A stretch of 64,000 nt of DNA, taken from positions 53,564,914-53,628,913 of the forward strand of contig OZ023211.1 of the NCBI GenBank assembly GCA_963995525.1. The letters are read 5' to 3'. The notes beneath the pieces are model-generated. The model saw only the letters and a list, made by a program, of their open reading frames with translations, was not told the origin of the DNA and made no database searches. The translations under genes and the position numbers were made by a program. This document shows, one piece after another, positions 12,301 through 25,200 of this stretch. Each line of letters opens with the position of its first letter. Within the stretch, counting starts at the first letter, position 1. This stretch comes from Escarpia spicata. Its lineage: Eukaryota; Annelida; Polychaeta; Sabellida; Siboglinidae.

Positions 12301-15300
12301 GTGTTGTTTGTAATTTTGTAGACAGATCGGATAGACACACTGGTTTCATCTACATATCAGAAAGTTGTTCCACTACTGGGACAAGGTCACTGACCTGTGT
12401 GTGGTCGACATCCATGATGTCCTGGTCAGCAACAAAGTACACATCACTGTGGCCTGGAACCATCAAAGTGTGTCCACTGTCAGATCTCACTGATGCTACA
12501 CCAGTCTACAGTACCGTACACTATCTCATACAAGAACATGCAGCATGATAAAAGACACCAACTTCCAAAAATAGTTGTGCATGCAGGTCGACTATAATAG
12601 ATTTTAAATGTGTGTAATGCTTCCATAGTATAATACGCTAATTATTTTACATAGAACGTGTATAATATATTAAGAATCTAATACAAAATTTTAATGTAAA
12701 TGACATACAATATTGACTAAAACTAGACATATTGCCAAGATGCTACTAAGGTTATCACAACACAATATTTTTCAATTGTTGACTCGAAATGTTAGTAACA
12801 CAAAATGTTATTGTGGATCACATCTGTCTGAGAGAACGTATTAGTAATATTGCTAAAAACTGTTTTTCTGTTGAGTGTTCCACAAAAGAAAAACAAAACC
12901 AATGGTTAATGATTAGTATAATGTTTTTGCCACGTTGGTGTCATCAAAGTGTCCCTACACACCTATGAGTAGTGCACCGGATGTCTCACTAGATGGCGTC
13001 ACATTCACACATACACATGTGTACCTGAAACAACACGTTACCATGGAAACGCTGAGCACATACACATGTGTACATGACACACACTTTACCACAGAAACAC
13101 TGAGCATATGCATGACACACAAAATGCTAAACACATGACGTACGTATACAAACTGTAGTAGTAAGGAAATACAAATATCCTTAAAGCTTCCGATTAAGAC
13201 ACTGTAATAATTTGTTATCACGAACAGGTATCTATTATATTTGATGAAATAAACAAAATTACATTTGACACAGATCATCATCCTAATAAAATGTTGCCTA
13301 CATAATCCTTTGACAGATTTTTATTACACTAGCACAAAAAAGGTCACCAAATCCTTCAAACTATATGTACATGTATAATTTACTAGAATATAGGGAATAT
13401 TTCTAAGTTTTTTCAGTATATTTCCTTGAACTGTGATTTTAGTATTCCCCCATGTTTTCTAATACATGAATAATGCATTGGTTAATATATTTAACCATTA
13501 TTTATTTTTAAAATCCTACATGAACTGCTAACTGTGGCTGCTAAAGGTAACTATAATCATAGAAGTATATGTTAACATGAAATGGAACAATGTTTCTATG
13601 AAATAGAAAACATCCCATCAAATTAGACACAATGACACAAACCATCATGCAAACTAATAAGAAATGGTGGTATACTGGGCACTCGACTGCTCTCTCATGC
13701 CAGGGATTTGGTCAAAATTATATCATGTCAAAGATCTATGTACATTAATACCGTGTATTGGGTTGGCGAGATTCATAACACTCACTGGATATTTTCTGAC
13801 GTGTGCAGCTTGTACAGTAATGTCGCCGAGTCCGAGTTGGTACCGCCATCTTGGAAGAGGAACGACAGAGGAGGTGCAAACTTCTCAGAATCTGAAACAA
13901 CGCAACTTTGTAACATTGACATAGTGAAGGATTTTTCTACCAAGCGGCATGACGAAGGTCCATACACTTTCCCATCATAGTCAAGGTAAAATGCAAATTC
14001 GTTTCTGGTATTACTGTTTGTTTTATGGTAAAATAGTAGAACACAAATGTTGTCTTTTGTACTGTTTTTACATGACAAAAATGTGTTATTTATATACATC
14101 AGCTCATATACATGTTACACGTCCGTGTAGTTTCATTTTTTCATGTTAAGCTGGACCCCTGATAACTTTGTTTTCTTAAAATATACTGAAAGCAGGTCAC
14201 ATAAGATCAGACTTGGGGTGTCACTGACTGGAGTGACAATCAAATGACGGGTGTCACTTACCCAACTTGTGACGATATTCAGGTCGCAAAAAGCGACTTG
14301 CTATTCCCAGGTGGCAACGCTGAGTACGCTTACGAATCCGACACGGCCCTTCCGTCGGGTCTAGTTGCCATGACGATGGATAAGACTTGGCACAGTGCCA
14401 GACAGCTCTGAAAATTAACAATACATTTCAAAACCAGGGTTTATTTTATTTACACTTCTATCAGCCTGGCTGGTTTGAGGCATGTAGTGTCTATGTCAAA
14501 TCAACAATGGATGACTACAATACCTGAAATTATGTTCTTTTCAGCAAACACATCTGTATTCTAGTATTAAAATGAAATAATTTTATGTATTTTAACTGAC
14601 AAGGATCTGACAAATTACTTGACGTGATCAACTTAAATTTGTCTAGGGTGAAGGGTGAATAATGTCAGACAACCAGCGGACAGTTAGGGTAACTGATGAC
14701 AACCTTGGAAAGAGAACGGAGCAAGAGATAGATCAGTGAGAACACGATGCCATGACGTCACAAAGTCTTTTAGAAACAGAGAAAGGTGGAATGATTCATC
14801 CTGCAGTGGACGGACAAACTTGGGGAATGACATGAAAGACTTCGCATGAATCCTGTTATTCAAACACATCACTGTTTAATATTAATATGATAATAAATGA
14901 CAAACATAATATATTATCTGATGTTTTTTAATGTGTTACTCCCACCTCTCATGAGTGAGCTGTTGGATCAGGTGCTGCCACCCCCTCTTCAGATGGAGCG
15001 AGTGAGTCAGCTCGCTCTTGACGTGTTCCAGGAACTTCTTGCGCTGTACGTTCTGCATGTTGTTCACTGTCCTCGTCACGTCCATGGCTGATGCGGTCAC
15101 CTTCTTACTCAGACTGTCCAGTCGATGCAGGATCCTGGGTACATACACCTTAGAAATTATTATTTGCAGTGAGTCGCTAGAATGTTCTAATTTATCTAAT
15201 TTATATACTAGAAGATGTTCTACATACCAGTTATCAAATCAGTATTTGTAAAGTCATAATATCATCATCAATGTAATTATTGTAATAATTATATCCACAA

Positions 15301-18300
15301 TTGGCGTAGTGTATTTAAAAATCATTTTGTGTGACACGGTATATACCCGGTAGTTGTTTTCTTGTTAGAATGTCCCTGAAAAATTATATTATTACTATTA
15401 TGTATCCTCTATCTATTATTATATTGATTGATTATCCTAGCCTGGTTTTAATATTATACTGATCACTTAATCTAGACTGGACGTGGAATGACATGTGCAA
15501 TAAAGTAATGGTCGAATAACCACATGAATTTGTGTGACTCGTACATATGTGACAGTTATATCCTTTTTAATCTTGATATCATGAAGCTATAGTATCGTCC
15601 ATTAGCCCAACGAGCTTCTTGAGCATGCGATGGAAAGAGCGAGGAAGAGAGAATCAGTCTCACCTGGCTGCAGCTTGCTCTGTCCGTTTCTTCCAATGTG
15701 CTTTCTCGCGACTCAGTTGTTTCTCCCACATTCTTGCATCCTGCAAGAATGAATGACAACTGATGGCTCCAGTACATAGCTGTCTGTATACATCACAACC
15801 AAAATGACGCGGGTGACCTCCCTCAAGCTTTGCCTCACCAACAATATTTATGTAGTAAAATATGTGTACTGCATCACGAGTACGGCATGATATCTACTAA
15901 ATCAACCTTTTCTACATGCAGTTCTCATTTGAACAAGTTTGTGTATTTATTCCTTATGTTTTTGTCGTAAAGAAAAACATTGGGGCCAGAATTTAAACAA
16001 AATATTCAATGGAACGTCCGAATGCTCCATATAGTCGGCATCCATTTTTGATGGCTTGATGGAACTTGTTGCTAGGCAATAGGTCACATGACGATAGGTC
16101 AGTTGTTATGGGGTGGGGGTAGATTGCCCTCATAAAGGAAAGACTCCCTTCCAAAGAAGGAAAGGGTGCAGCCCTATTACAAGACATGTACTACCCTCCT
16201 AAAAGCTCTCACCTGCTCCAGACTGTTCCTGAGATCCGGGGAGATCCTTGTGCCGAGCCGCAGGGGAGACAGACCGAGCTGTTGCAACACGTCCATGACA
16301 TCATCCACTTCGCTCCGCTGCGGCCGCAACAACTCGTCTAGGTGGCGCCACAGCAGCTCGTACAGGAAATACACCAACTTGGCACCCTGCACACAAAACG
16401 AAACTAACTGAAATCAAAAGTGAAAGCAACAACATCGGCTTACCATGCAAGATGATGTAAATAAAAAGTACAGAAGTTCTTATATAGCATGGTATCTAGT
16501 TCTTAGGACTGCCCAAAGAGCTCTACACTTTACTCCGTGACAAACCTGTTCAACTGGACACCATCTCAACTTCTCTGGGAAGCATTCAGTCATGCTACAA
16601 TTACTCCTCAAAGACTATTCTTACACCAATATCCACCAATATCTATAACCAGGTACTCATTCATTCTGCTGGGTGAACTTGAGAAACGTGAAGTGAATAA
16701 ACTTGCCGAATATTGAAAACAGCAACAAAAGGATTAGAACCCAGAATCTGTTGACTGAGAGGCCAGTGATCTAGTCTCAATGCTATTTCACCCCCAATAC
16801 AATTTCTACATGCAGACGATCATAAATGAACCAAGACCTACCACGCCATTGACACTGAGGGTGAGTTTAAGAATGTCCTTGCGTCGTGGTTCACTCGCCA
16901 ACAATTCAACTGTATTGATCCGCTGACACAGGGCTTCGGACGGTCGCAAGAGATGGGTCAACAGTCGACTGAACTGTTGAGGCAAAAAAACATACAGCAT
17001 AACCCCACTTTGATTTAGTAATATCACGAACAACATACAAACACACTTTAGTTTGATGTGACAGATCGAATCAAATCAAATGGTAACAATTATAAGGCAT
17101 CCGTTCAACAGCCACTGCTCATATAAACTGGAACAAAATATATTAAAAACAGGTGAATCTTAAGGTTTGTATTAAAATCAGCATCTGTCATTAGAGCTGA
17201 TGTTAGCAGGAATGGCAGCAAGGTCCAGTGTTTGGGCTGCAACACACCCCACTTTTGCCTTGCTCATGGGATGCACAGTGGCTTGCATTCGCTGGAGCAG
17301 CGGAATCTAATTGGTTGATATCAGCTGATAGCATGTGTGATATGTTGCAGGGTGTATTAGTTTAAGTGATCGATGTATGTATGCAAATATTAGCAGCATT
17401 GTGTCAGAATTTTATGGTGCTGTCCACAAAGTACGCTGCCCAGATTGGCACTCTCTGCAGCCATGATTTGATTCATGTTGACGGGATTAGTGACTGACAA
17501 TATACTAGGATCATTGGGATGGCTGAAAATCTACTTTTTACATAATCTGGTACCTGAATACGGAGAAGATCCTTTGCTTGCCACATGATGGCGCTCATGG
17601 TTGAACGGCGATGGAAAAAACTGCGATCCTGCAAGAAGTAATAGGAATATGCAATGTTACATACAATAATCAAGAACAGAGGTATTAAATGAAGTATGAT
17701 GCTTCCAGATGAGGTTTACATATCAGAAAGTGTCGACCATTCAATTAATTATAATTTGAACAAATTAGTTACTTCACTAGTCCACAAAAGATTCATTACA
17801 TTTCCTGCCAACTACATTAATTAATCTCTATCTGTTCAAACATGACATATCTATTAGGTACCATCTAAACATGGAGGTCATATCACTACACGTTGTACTT
17901 ATCATCTATCCTGTTAGTCAGTCCCCGCACCTGTAGGAACTGAAATAAGTAAATATATATTAACCCAAATAATAGCCATTTGAGTATCTAAAAACCAATC
18001 TAATTGTGTTTTTACAATGTCTATTGGCATTGGCTGGTGTCTATGACAGCGTAACAAATTGGCCAATAAGTTTAATCATTACAAAAGGGAGGTGCTCGGC
18101 TGCCGATATTATAATTTACGCTTAAATTTGCTTTCGTAACGGAACCAAAAAACAAAATTGTGTATGTTTATACATGCAAATCGTGTTGGATGACATTGTA
18201 AGCATATATATTAGGGAATATAAATTATGTTGGTGGTCACATGTGTCGGTGACCGGTGGCGTAATGGCCCCACTTATAGGTTTAGGCTAAATCTTGATAT

Positions 18301-21300
18301 AGTGTAACTCTTTAGCAGGTGGTTGGGATTATAGTTAGTGTGAATGACTGGTGTGCCTCCCAATTTTTGATAGCATTAGGGACACAACATGTACATCGTT
18401 GGTGGAAGAGGGGTTGATAGCAGATCTCAATACTTTCCTCATTTTCTTAGTGCAGGTGGACAATGTGTTCACAGGGTTTTGATGCCGAGACAGCTCGCTT
18501 CTCTTCCACCGGTGATTTTAGTAAGTTGGGCGTAATGGCCCCACTTATAGGTTTAGGCTAAATCTGGATATAGTGTAACTCTTCAGCAGGTAGTTGGGAT
18601 TATAGTTAGTGTGAATGAATGGTGTGCTTGGTTAGTACGGTACAGTGCATAAGGTCTACTGTGATTACAGTAGTAATGCTGTTGTTTTATATATTTATAA
18701 CAATACTGCTAATGTTGTATGTGCCAAAATGTGGGCTCTGTCATCCAGAGGTACAGGAGACTAGTATGGGCTCAGTCACAGGCCTGGCCTTGGGATGTAG
18801 AGCCCACATTTCTCTCTCTTTAACTTAATCTCTTTAATAAACGTCATTCATTTGGCCTTATTTCATCACTATTTATGACTTGTGTTGGTGCTTGCATAAA
18901 AATTATGTTGTGTAATTTGACATCACGTTTTTGGAATTAAATATAAATTATCTGCCCTTTCAGGAAATGTATGGCGACATTTGCACACTAGACGCATAAA
19001 AATTCAAGTTTAGAACGATGTGCAAGTTAAAAAATCATTGACCCTAACAATGCACTCACCAAGCCCAAGGTTATGACCTTGATGAGGAACTCTGCAAGTG
19101 ACCTTGCAAACTGATGCTGCTCACTCACGACCTCTATCCTGTCTCCCAAGGTCGTCACGAGTTTGCCGTCCACTGACATCTTTGTAACACGAGTGGATTC
19201 TGGGAGCATAAAGTTTAACAATAAAGTGGAGAATGCCAACTATTATTTCCAGAAGGAATGCGTCAATTAGTAAAAAAAAAGGAAGGACGGCGACATCTTT
19301 GTTACAAAGTATTGACAATGCTAGTTATAATAAATAGTAAGATATATATATATATATATGGGTGAAAACTTGCTCAAAGTGCTAACAAGATAAAATAAAT
19401 AAGGCGACAGGTGACTTACATAACTTGTACGTATGCATGAATATTAGAATCAATAACAACTTGCTGAGAAATTGTTTATAAATCATATCGTACACTACCA
19501 TCCATCATGCAATCTTCAACATAAAGACGATGTATATTTAGGAAAAAAGGCATTCCACATCAACCAAATGTTCAATAGAATTCTTATTAATACATCCAGA
19601 TGTAAAATTTTACATATAGATTATTTTGTGTGCCTGACAAAATGGTTTCATCATCAGTAATGACATTCTCGTAGAATGACATCATTACACGTGCGCGGAT
19701 GCTCATCACTTGTCTGTCCTTCATGTGTATCATGTTGTCATTCCATCCGAACATCATTACATTAAACTATCCTGCAGAATGTTTAGTAATCTATGAATTG
19801 GTAAAAATATTTTCAAAATAAACCATCGTCAATACAAGTTTACCTGTGAAGAGGACAAAGTCCGTTGCCATGACGACGACCTTCTTGATGCGGTCAAGCA
19901 GCTCCCCCTGGCTGAGGGTCGTCTGTTTCCGACCTAGCACTGGAAACATACGGTGGCTCCACCCATCATCATTGTGTGCCGAACCCATTTTGTGACCTTT
20001 GGTGGGGTCAGAGGGTGCAACAACAGGATTGCCCGAGTTTGGGGTAGGATTGTTGGAGGGCCATTGGGGGAAGATGGAGAAGAAGTTTCCAACTGAAAGA
20101 AAGAAGATGGAGATGTTAATGAGGAAGAAGCAATTTACATCTTCAGAGAAACACTCAACAGAATGTCATCAATGCAGGTCATTATTAAAAGAAATACAAT
20201 ATTGATTTTACAACACTGTATTATTTACTCGCTGACAGATGGCGTTACTAGTCATGAGGTTCTCTCGTAAGTTGGCAAACTCACAAACGTAGTGTTTCAT
20301 ATTTTTCACCCCCATCAACATGTCGGGTGGAATTTAAGGTTTTGGGTGATCCAAAAATGTTATGTCAATGTACCTTAGTAGACCCTATAGCTATTAATTT
20401 CACTGCAATATATGGTGACAATCATCCACCAAAATGTAATGTTATGTATTTTTAGTGACTCTGGCAGCTATCGTGACCTTTCCTAATGTATGGTGTTATT
20501 TTTTATAACTGTAATTCTTACTGTAACATTTTAATGTAACATCAGCCTTACTGATGCAAAAGTTAATAATAAAATCAGATGAAAAAACGACAGAGCTTTC
20601 AAGATAAACAATCACAAAATAACAAATGTGAAAAATTTTAATGAGTAGAATCTAACTAATTAATATCAATCACATGATAAATCCCAAGTTTGATCATGCA
20701 CATGAATATGAAAAAAGAACAACCTTTGAACAACCAATTAGCTTAGTATCAGCAAATTAAATAAAACATTCAAATTAAAATAAAACATTAGTAACATCCG
20801 CGACTGTTACAAATGGGAAATCAACGCAAATGTTACCTGGAAATGAACTGGAGGGTGATTGAGGGAGATTCGCAGGTGATGGCTCGTTCACGTGAAACGC
20901 ACAAAAACACATGCATTAGTAAAAGACAGGGAACCAGTGAAGAGTTGATGTTGTGTGGACTGGAGTTAAGGTAATCATCGTCATCACTGGTTGGCTAGAG
21001 CTGGAGCATCAAGCCTTGGTGTGTATTGTTGCAAAACAACATTGAACAAAGACATTGATTGGAGAATATGACAATATATAAAATGCACGTATAAAATGGT
21101 TCAATTTTGTGTTTGATCAATCAGCAAAGATCACATCAACAAAATAGCCCCAAGCAATGTTTCCAATAACAGCAAAAGATAACACAATGAAGGAGAAGAG
21201 AGTAGTACTAGATCATCTTAACTTGTGTTTCATTTCACCAGGCACCAAATTGAATAACACTAGAAAGATAATGCCAAAGACAAAAATTTAAAGAAAAGAA

Positions 21301-22219
21301 AACATCTAGTACTAGATGTGTCATAAAGCACCTCATTCAATAGACGTGTCATAAAGCACCTCATTCAATAGACGTGTCATAAAGCACCTCATTCAATAGA
21401 CGTGTCATAAAGCATTCCTCATTCAATAGACGTGTCATAAAGCACCTCATTCAATAGACGTGTCATAAAGCATTCCTCATTCAATAGACGTGTCATAAAG
21501 CAAACCTTATTCAATAGACGTGTCATAAAGCATTCCTCATTCAAAGTTGCAAGTAGAAAGGCCTAAAAAAATCCCAGAAATATTTTTTTGCCAGTCTTAA
21601 ATTAATCAAAAGTGGGCCTTTTGGTGTGTAAACGGCTCGCATGGAAGCCGCCATTCACAACAATCACAGCAATTATTGGCCAGTTTAGCTTTTTCAATGA
21701 CACATCAGTGTCATTTGAGCAATTTAATACTGATCCATTCAATTTGTTTCACTACCAGTTGCGCCAAAGATGGTCAACAATGTGGGCTCCTCGACTTGGA
21801 ACTATTATTTAATATATTCCACCCATCTTATCAGTTGTAATCACCCTTGGCCTGTCATCTGCCTGTCGTCTTAGCCTGTCATCTGCCAGTCTTGAAGACG
21901 GGCAGACAGGTCTCTGGTGGCAGTGGCAATGCTCTGGGGGGGGATGGGGGTAAAGACACTACAGTGTACCCACCAGCACTGGAGAGGAGAGAGCTGGACA
22001 GTTGGAAGCCGACCTGCTGGGTCTGTATCCGCGACTCTATGTTGTTGAGAACGGACCCCAACATGTGACACTGGATGTGACACACAGTGGAGACTTCCTC
22101 CGACAGCGAACCTGCAACCAGTGGGTGTGGTGATAATAATATGAAAAAGGAGAACACTTATACAGTGCCATAAATCTAGATAACTCCAGTTAGAGGCACT
22201 TAAAATACATGAGTACAAA

Positions 22220-22253
<34 letters not shown>

Positions 22254-25200
22254 CTTAAATGTGTATATATACAGGGCTGTATGTATGCATAACATTCATC
22301 AATTACATAACATTAAATAAAATAAATTAATTCAAATAGATGACAATACATTAAAAAATTATAAAATAATCATTAAAGATATAATCTTATTATAAACCAC
22401 ATTGTGTATATAGGTTAAGTTTCCCTCATAGACGGCTTGAACTTCGAGTGCCAAACTTTTAGGGATTAATCTACAACCCCTACAATAGAACGTGCCCCCT
22501 ATATCTTTTCAAAATACACCACATATGTTAAGACACCTTTATGGGGCAAATCAATTCGCTCCTTAGGGGTTCTGAACTTAAAACGTAATGTGATACGTAA
22601 AACGCAACCTAACAATTGCAGGAACCACACGCGCATGGCAAAAACTTCGGGAAAACGGCTCTTGCGTTATAGACATGGCATCAGGGAGGAGACGCAGATA
22701 CAATAATGCTTATATCTATCCACATGCCAATAGCATACGAATATTATTTGACAATTCTACACTATCACGACTAGGGCCTATTGACGGATGTGAACTTCGT
22801 ATTCTCTCTGACCTTCATCATTCTGAACAAACAACGAGTGTCTGCGAACGTGTTATGGTGTTTATGTAACAGTGCTCTGTGTTTTCTAAAATTCTGTAAA
22901 TATTACTTTCATGACTGTCTTCTACCAAGGCAACCCGTCAGGTGACGGCCATTTTGCTAGTGCTAATAAATAAGTACAGACATGGTGTAAAACTGATATA
23001 AAAAACATGTACAAGATAATAATTTTTTTTAATGTCTACATACAAAGTTGGATAAACTAAGTGACGGTGTCTATGTTGCATTTGCATAAGCACCTTGGTA
23101 AAGATGTGTTTTTCAAGTCTTTTAAAAATCTCAAGGCAATAGGTTGTCTTCATCTCGCTTTGAAATGCATTCTACATTTGCGGAGCAGAGACCAAGAATG
23201 TTCTGTCACTATGATATATATATAGGAGTGACATCAAATGGTTTCATGAGCAATGTTTAGACCCGACCTCGTTGGAGGGATTACTTTTAGTGTATTTATG
23301 TAATGCCAAATAATGTTAAGTAGTTTTTGGCTACGGTGGGCAAGTTCACAAACATAGCTGTTCTCCTGTGAAGAATAAGAACATTCATTTACATCAGGTA
23401 CGTAAACCATCTCTAAATATAGCAAGTTCATGGAAGGACTCTTTATAATCACATAATCCTCAGCACATCGGTGACCGTTCATGCCACCAACCCTACCTTC
23501 ACGTGGCGAATGACAGAAATATCTTATATAAGCAAAACATTGTGGTTCAAAACAAAACGTAGACATATCACCCAACAGGAAACCTATAATAATCACGTGG
23601 CCATATCAACTATTACATGCAGATTTTTTTTTAAATTCCTTGCAAAACAATTTCTAGAAATAATGTCACATTATATAAAATAATACATGAAGCATATATA
23701 TAAGATATCTTGATACGTATACAATCTACTAGCGTAGTGATTTGAGCATGGGACAACAATGAATATAATAAGTTTTCCCTCACCGTAGACAGCAGCGAGT
23801 TTGTTCTGCATGAGTCTGAGACAAGTGAAGGAGTCTTCAAGGTATTGGTAGCTGCTCGCGTTGTACATACTGTAGGACACACAGAACACCGAGTACATAA
23901 ACTCTCGTCAAACTAGTGCAACAAAAACATTGGCAGTGTTAGTGATCTTGAATTTTTTACACATTCAGTGGCACCTTGTTACTGCACACACCCGATGTAC
24001 TTTTACACATTCAGTGGCACCTTGTTACTGCACACACCCGATGTACTTTTACACATTCAGTGGCACCTTGTTACTGCACACACCCAATGTACTTTTACAC
24101 ATTCAGTGGCACCTTGTTACTGCACACACCCGATGTACTTTTACACATTCAGTGGCACCTTGTTACTGCACACACCCGATGTACTTTTACACATTCAGTG
24201 GCACCTTGTTACTGCACACACCCGATGTACTTTTACACATTCAGTGGCACCTTGTTACTGCACACACCCGATGTACTTTTACACATTCAGTGGCACCTTG
24301 TTACTGCACACACCCGATGTACTTTTACACATTCAGTGGCTCCTTGTTACTGCACACACCCGATGTACTTTTACACATTCAGTGGCACCTTGTTACTGCA
24401 CACACCCGATGTACTTTTACACATTCAGTGGCACCTTGTTACTGCACACACCCGATGTACTTTTACACATTCAGTGGCACCTTGTTACTGCACACACCCG
24501 ATGTACTTTTACACATTCAGTGGCACCTTGTTACTGCACACACCCGATGTACTTTTACACATTCAGTGGCACCTTGTTACTGCACACACCCGATGTACTT
24601 TTTTGTGTTTAAAAGTGAACATTTGTGGTCTATACAACAACAGAAAGACTTAGTCTCCTAGAAGAACAAAGGCTCATAAAATGGCAGTTGATGGATCCAG
24701 TACATCATGTGTGCCTATGTCATTAGGTTGATGTGCATATCCTCCGTCAGGCTTTGCCAGAAATGTTTACATAAGTAATATAATAATGACATCTATAAAA
24801 CGAACCTTTCCCGCATGAAGTTCTCACTTGAAAACTATGTTTTTGTCATAAAGAAAAACATCTGGGGATAGAATTTCAAAAAAATATATGCCAGAATGTC
24901 ACAATGCATCCATTTGGCATCCATCTTTGACGGCTTGACAGACCTTATGACTAGGCAATAGGTCACGTGCTGGACAGGTCATTTGACTGGCACAAAGCAG
25001 CCATGACACGGTCACATGAAACAAAGGCCGGTCATTACTGTGTACCTCAAACACAGATAAGGAAACAGGAGGAAAATGAGGACATAACAGATGCAGTGGC
25101 ATACCTAAACGTTTTCTCAGCGATCTGACAAAAGAATTCTTGTATGATGACCAGCATCACTTGTGTGCCTTCGACCACAGAGTCGGCTCGGGCAGAGACA

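Larger units (their letters stand above)
17629..19059. other. Long intron with only the 99-bp direct repeats
   Basis: No exon or recognisable element was found apart from the two 99-bp copies. Other plain introns are 11185-11757, 11911-12394, 12454-12962, 13025-13785, 14408-14945, 15135-15663 and 16974-17553. Confidence 0.5.

Noticed and set aside
20837..20882. Possible 46-bp exon between exons 26 and 27, reading [15 protein letters not shown]
   Set aside because: It has a good donor (CCAG|GTAACA), but the only acceptor is weak (AACGAG) and its phases fit neither exon 26's chosen donor nor a cassette, since 46 is not a multiple of 3. Exons 26 and 27 join in frame without it.
23930..24661. 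Long forward ORFs of 214-243 residues
   Set aside because: Entirely the 46-bp minisatellite read in three frames, with no gene signals.
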